Source: Acanthochlamys bracteata
Lineage: Eukaryota > Streptophyta > Magnoliopsida > Pandanales > Velloziaceae
DNA: 64,000 bases
Direction: 5' to 3'
Assembly (NCBI GenBank): GCA_019914995.1
Contig: CM034126.1
Location: forward strand, 11,723,001-11,787,000
The notes beneath the pieces are model-generated. The model had not been told where the DNA came from, searched no databases, and was given only the letters and a program-made list of their open reading frames with translations. A program made the position numbers and the translations under genes. Positions 59,571 through 64,000 of the stretch are shown piece after piece. Each line of letters begins with the position of its first letter. Positions within the stretch are counted from its first letter, which is position 1.

Positions 59571-62500
59571 ATGATGAATAATAGAAGAGAAGGGCCACTT
59601 ATGAGAGGACAGACGGCGGGGCCGTCTCGGGGTTCGAAGATCGCGGCGGCGGTGGCGGTCGGGATCGTTCTCGGATTAGTCTGCGCGTTCCTTTTTCCTG
59701 ATGGACTTTTCTTCAATTCTCCCTCACCCGTTCAAACCTCTATCGCTCTCGCCCGCTCGAAGGTAATCAATTAAAATCTTTGGATTACTGCGCTGTTGTA
59801 ATCATGAATGTTGGAGCTGGTCACAATTTTATTCCTCTGCAATCCAGTATTGGCATTTGTTCATTGATGTGTGCCACGTTCATCTAGTAATTGAAGCATT
59901 TCATTTGCTTCTCTTCCATCATTTTCTTTTCTTGGAATGTAGATTGATTTTTGACCCAGTTCATCAAATCATCCTCTTGTTAAAAGAAAAGAGAAGACCG
60001 TTCTTACTGTTTTATATCTTCATCAAGAGCTAAACCGGTTTTATAGGTGGCGATGCATCTATTATGTTTTAGTTATACGAATTTGAGCATTTGCTTGTCT
60101 AATCGATGGAATCAAATATTGTAGTATAGTTTCTCTGACCTCTTTGTTTGTGTTAGTTGATGGTGTAAATAACGCAATGCACCTGACTTTATATTCATGT
60201 TTTAGAGCATAAGACATGGGGTTTGTTGCTTTGAGAAAGGGAAATGAAATCAATATTTCGATATTGTATACAGCCAGCACCATTGAGATTTTGTGGGCTG
60301 CTGAGTCATGTTGCTAATAATGGAGCGTGAGTTATGCACGTTGTTCTCTAAGTAAAGGATACATACACCTGAAAAAGCTGTTCTGAACTTAAACTGATTT
60401 TTTTCGGGGCAAGTTTACTGGGGTTAGTTTCTTTTGGCGGTAAAATGCGATTATATTTCCATCAAATTCTCCTGATGTATGCTCAGTATTCATTTACTTC
60501 TTGGTCATGGTGTGTTGTAAATAATTGCTCATTGGTCTTAATTATTTCCTGTAAATGAAGGGAGAAAATGCCACCTGCTTGAGGTTTTTCCTGATTATGA
60601 GAGGAAATATGATCATTAGTTTTTATAAGTATGCAGCTGGTCTTGATTTTGTAAAATAAGGATTTGCTTTGTATTTTTTTCTTATGGTATGATAATATTT
60701 ATGTATTTGACCTAAAATAGTGGGTTTTCCAGTGTAGAGTGTAGTTGTTCCCTTCTAAAAATGATCAATGCATGCTGCCAAGGCGAGTTTGATCTCTGAC
60801 CTCCTAGTACATTCAAATATAAAGATGCGACTCTTTATTCGTCGTCTTATGGTAATTGGAGTTGGATATGGTTGTATGCATGCATGCATATAGTAAACGC
60901 TACGCTGTAGAAGTTTATGAACAAACACAAGCATTTTTTAAAATCTACTATTTGCTATTTGTTTCCAAATAAGAGATGCCCTCTTATCCTAAAGTCAAGG
61001 CATTAGTTCCTTCCTTCTGCTCCACTTATCCACAACAAAGGGGAACAGTCATGATGTAACAACTACATGTCATGCTGTCTGATCTCAGGTATCCAAAGTG
61101 CAACAACTGTAATTAAGCAGTGACTACTATGGTTAAGGCTAATTGTTTCTTGAGTTCTCGAGTAAGCTGGGTATTATTATGTCTAAAAAGATAATAGCCC
61201 ATTATGCCGTCAAACACAAACAATTAAGAAGGATAAGGTGATGATATCCCTCTTTGCAATTATTTAACTACTTTAAAATGGTTCCTTTTATCATGAATTT
61301 TTTTTTGCGCCCTTCTGTTCTGGAGAAAGAATTTTCAGGTGCTTATAAGGAGAGTGGATGCCTTTTTGCTTATAATTATGAGTTCCTTTCCTCTGGCATA
61401 TCGTTTTTTCCGCACCTTGCAATATTTGATTTTTATCTTATCTTATTAATCCTTGTGCTTCTGTTTTCTTCTTTGCAGGTCAATTCACCTTGCCAATCAT
61501 CTGAAAGGAATAGCTTGATGAAAAAAGAGTTGATATCATTGACAGGCAAGTATAATGTATTAGAGAAACAAGTTAGTGAATTGACTTTGAAACTCAAATT
61601 AGCAGAGCAAAGGAAAGATCAGGCTGAGAAGCAGTTTTTTGTATTGGGACAGCAACATAAAGCAGGTGCTTTTGGTACTGTCAAGTCCTTAAGGACAAAC
61701 CCAACTGTTCTTCCTGATGAATCTGTGAACCCAAGACTAGCAAAGTTACTGGACAAGTTGGCTGTTGGCAAGGAGCTTATAGTAGCCTTGGCAAATTCAA
61801 ATGTAAAAGAGATGTTGGAGGTATGGTTTGAGAGTATTAAAAAAGTTGGCATACCAAATTATCTGGTTGTAGCTCTTGATGATGAGATAGAAAAATTTTG
61901 CAAAGCAAGAGAAGTGCCTGTCTACCGGAGGGATCGTGATGAGGGTATTGATAAAATCGGACGGACTGGTGGGAATCATGAGGTTTCTGGTGTAAAGTTC
62001 AATGTCTTGAGGGAGTTCCTGCAGCTTGGTTATAGCGTTCTTCTTTCAGATGTTGATATAGTCTACTTGCAGAATCCATTCGATCATCTTTTCAGAGATT
62101 CTGATGTGGAATCCATGAGTGATGGGCATGATAACATGACTGCCTATGGCTATGATGATGTCTTTGATGAGCCTGTTATGGGTTGGGCAAGATTTGCTCA
62201 CACAATGCGTATATGGGTTTTTAATTCTGGCTTCTTTTATATAAGACCGACGATTCCATCAATCGAGCTTTTGGATCGTGTTGCTGCCCGCCTGTCTAAG
62301 CAAAAGCTATGGGACCAAGCAGTTTTCAACGAGGAACTCTTTTACCCTTCTCATCCTGGGTATGATGGTCTTCATGCCTCAAAAAGAGTCATGGATATGT
62401 ATCTCTTTATGAACAGCAAGGTTCTGTTCAAGAAGGTGAGAAATGATCCCCAGCTTAAAAAGCTAAAGCCAGTCATAGTTCATGTGAATTACCATCCAGA

Positions 62501-62588
62501 CAAGCTTCCAAGAATGAAAGCTGTTGTTGATTTCTATCAAAATGGGAAGCAAGATGCATTAAATCCCTTTCCCTTTGGCTCGGGGTAG
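59571..62588 (+). CDS. RRA3: Arabinosyltransferase, RRA type (GT77)
   Basis: RRA enzymes add arabinofuranose to hydroxyproline-linked chains of extensins in the Golgi and matter for root-hair walls. Two exons join in phase: 59571-59762 and 61479-62588, giving 433 residues, the usual length. A type II membrane anchor (24-42) follows the short N-terminus [14 protein letters not shown] coiled-coil stem covers about 78-115. The catalytic GT77 domain holds the DVD motif at 255-257 in [14 protein letters not shown], with [11 protein letters not shown] and [11 protein letters not shown] further on. The end is [16 protein letters not shown], then NPFPFGSG. Frames that extend upstream of the ATG through GTG codons, or into intron 1 before 61479, are artefacts. 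The paralogue (RRA1, 2 or 3) cannot be separated by eye, so the symbol is approximate. Confidence 0.93.
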
Positions 62589-64000
62589 AAGATACTGATG
62601 TTAGATGCAATTGCTTGCCTAGAAATTGAGTATCATGCATGCTTTCGCCACGAGACCCTTTCAATATAGAAGAAAAGAATACTCATGGTTTTCAGATATT
62701 ATCTATCCTCCGCCGAAGATTATTTCCAATATAGCTTTTGTTGTAGTGGAAAAGAAACTTCATGAGTTACATACGGTTATATCTGTTCTTGTTGTCTGGG
62801 ATTGGTCTGTTTTAGGAACTTGTGCTGTTTCTTTTGAGGCATATTTAACGTTTTAAAGTTTGTAGCAACTTAATATCTATCGTTATCAGATGTAACATTA
62901 TGAGGATCCTTGCTGCTCTGTATGTTTGTGAATTGTGAAATGTTATGTTACTTCCAAGAAAGGCACATTTTAATATCGCTGAAATTTACTTTCTTTAGAT
63001 TTTAAGTTTTGTTACTTATTTGTTCCATTGCATATCAAAATTTACTTTTATCAAAACTAGAATTTATTTTATATATTTTAGTTATTACTCTTACTTTCAT
63101 TGAATTTATTTTTTAAAAAATTTTATTTTTATAATACTTTTTTTGATAAAATTCACTTAACGTAATTAAAATACGCCCAAAACTGTTCTTGTTGTCTCTT
63201 ATTAGGCTAGCTCTTATTTCTTAAGCTGGCGCAGTTACATATACCACTGTTTTATTTTATACCGTTCTCTTTGTAACTCGACAAAAAAAGAATAGTAAGC
63301 TAGCTACAGTATAACTGTAGCACTTAATTAGTTGTGTGCCTCCCATCTTATTTCTATTAAAACTTTTTATCCGTTTCAATACTCCTTTATATGGATTTGG
63401 CAAGACCGGACGCGTAGTACTTTCACATATTCCATGCATGTTTGAGACGACTTTGAAGTAGCTTTTAAATTTTCTAAGTTAATAAGAATCATACATATTA
63501 TCTTAAAAATTATTTAGAAAAATATAAAAATAAAACTTGAATTATTCTTTATAAAATATTTATATATAATTTTTTAGTAAAAAATATTAAAAAAATTTTT
63601 TCCAAAATAGGTTCTAACTGATTCTGAAAAATCTCTAGTGATCATAATGAATTATTTAAGTCAAATTTTAAATCTTTCATATTAGAGTGAATTTTAATTA
63701 ATTATTATAGTTGAATTTAATGAAACTAAATTCGATAAAATTGAATTCAATGAAATTGAATTAGACCAAAGTTCGAAATAACTAAAATATAAAAGATGAA
63801 ATCAAAATTTTACCAAAATGTTAGTTTACATTTAGACTTGTGTATATGCTTATCTTCTTGATTCATTTAATAATAATTTAGTCATATATTAATTAAATAT
63901 TATAATTAATTATATATATGTAGCTATTGAATATAAAATAATTATTAATAGTTACTATTAATTTTATCATATTTTTTTCTTAAATCGTTTCATGATATTA
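62589..64000. other. 3' flank of the RRA gene and AT-rich tail of the window
   Basis: 3' UTR to about 62900, a possible MITE relic at 62962-63176, then very AT-rich DNA from 63450. It includes a run of GAAATTGAATTAGA-like words near 63720-63770 forming a short degenerate repeat. No gene seen. Confidence 0.45.
62962..63176 (+). mobile_element. Possible relic of the GTGTTTTAA-ended MITE family
   Basis: Begins GGCACATTTTAATAT and ends ATTAAAATACGCCC. It shares the ACTTTCATT and TTATTTTTTAAAAAATTTTA blocks with 35389-35646 in the same orientation. A/T richness makes chance similarity a real risk. Confidence 0.35.

Noticed and set aside
61254..61478. Upstream extension of the RRA second-exon frame (444-codon frame from 61254)
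   Set aside because: It lies in intron 1. The acceptor TTTGCAG at 61478 joins exon 1 in phase and the extension has no family similarity.
1..64000. CRISPR arrays, operons, ribosome-binding sites, viral integrations
   Set aside because: The sequence is plant nuclear DNA with spliced genes; no regularly spaced repeats and no viral replication or coat genes were seen.

Overview
This is nuclear DNA of a eudicot plant, probably a rosid. Genes are split by AT-rich GT-AG introns, exons are clearly richer in GC than introns and intergenic DNA, and every recognisable product is a plant family. I count eight genes that read intact (one cut by the window edge) and four decayed genes that still keep their intron-exon layout. 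Exon joins were worked out by hand: I joined the frames at splice signals and checked that phases agree.

Layout. 1-7298 (-): U2AF65, large subunit of the U2AF splicing factor, with its last exon outside the window. 8275-11233 (+): a COP9 signalosome subunit 4 (CSN4) pseudogene. 12760-16645 (-): a pseudouridine kinase (PfkB family) pseudogene, facing the CSN4 relic tail to tail. 17245-27214 (+): a 16-exon gene for a DUF4091/GH123-like protein; its intron 7 looks like a minor-spliceosome (U12) intron and its large intron 12 carries repeat debris. 31550-33949 (+): an INDETERMINATE DOMAIN zinc-finger transcription factor of the IDD1/IDD2 type with one GC-AG intron. 37226-40583 (+): a PP2C phosphatase pseudogene. 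43012-44847 (-): a vicilin-like cupin seed protein. 48939-50420 (+): a single-exon GRAS gene of the SCL15/HAM4 type carrying a near-perfect miR171 site. 51368-53640 (-): a PLS-type PPR pseudogene. 54083-58248 (+): HVA22-like protein k. 59571-62588 (+): an RRA-type arabinosyltransferase (GT77).

The order echoes two Arabidopsis neighbourhoods as I recall them: U2AF65A, cupin, SCL15/HAM4, HVA22K (At4g36690 to At4g36720), and PP2C80 next to IDD1 (At5g66720, At5g66730). The living genes mixed with relics suggest a segment undergoing gene loss after duplication, with intact copies expected elsewhere. The genes do not form a pathway; they cover splicing, transcription control, seed storage, membrane trafficking and wall glycosylation.

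Spaces between genes hold AT-rich MITE-like elements, several of them in repeated families. I found no new multi-gene system. The observations most worth checking are the U12-type intron, the miR171 site in a HAM4-type gene, and a second open reading frame past the vicilin stop codon.
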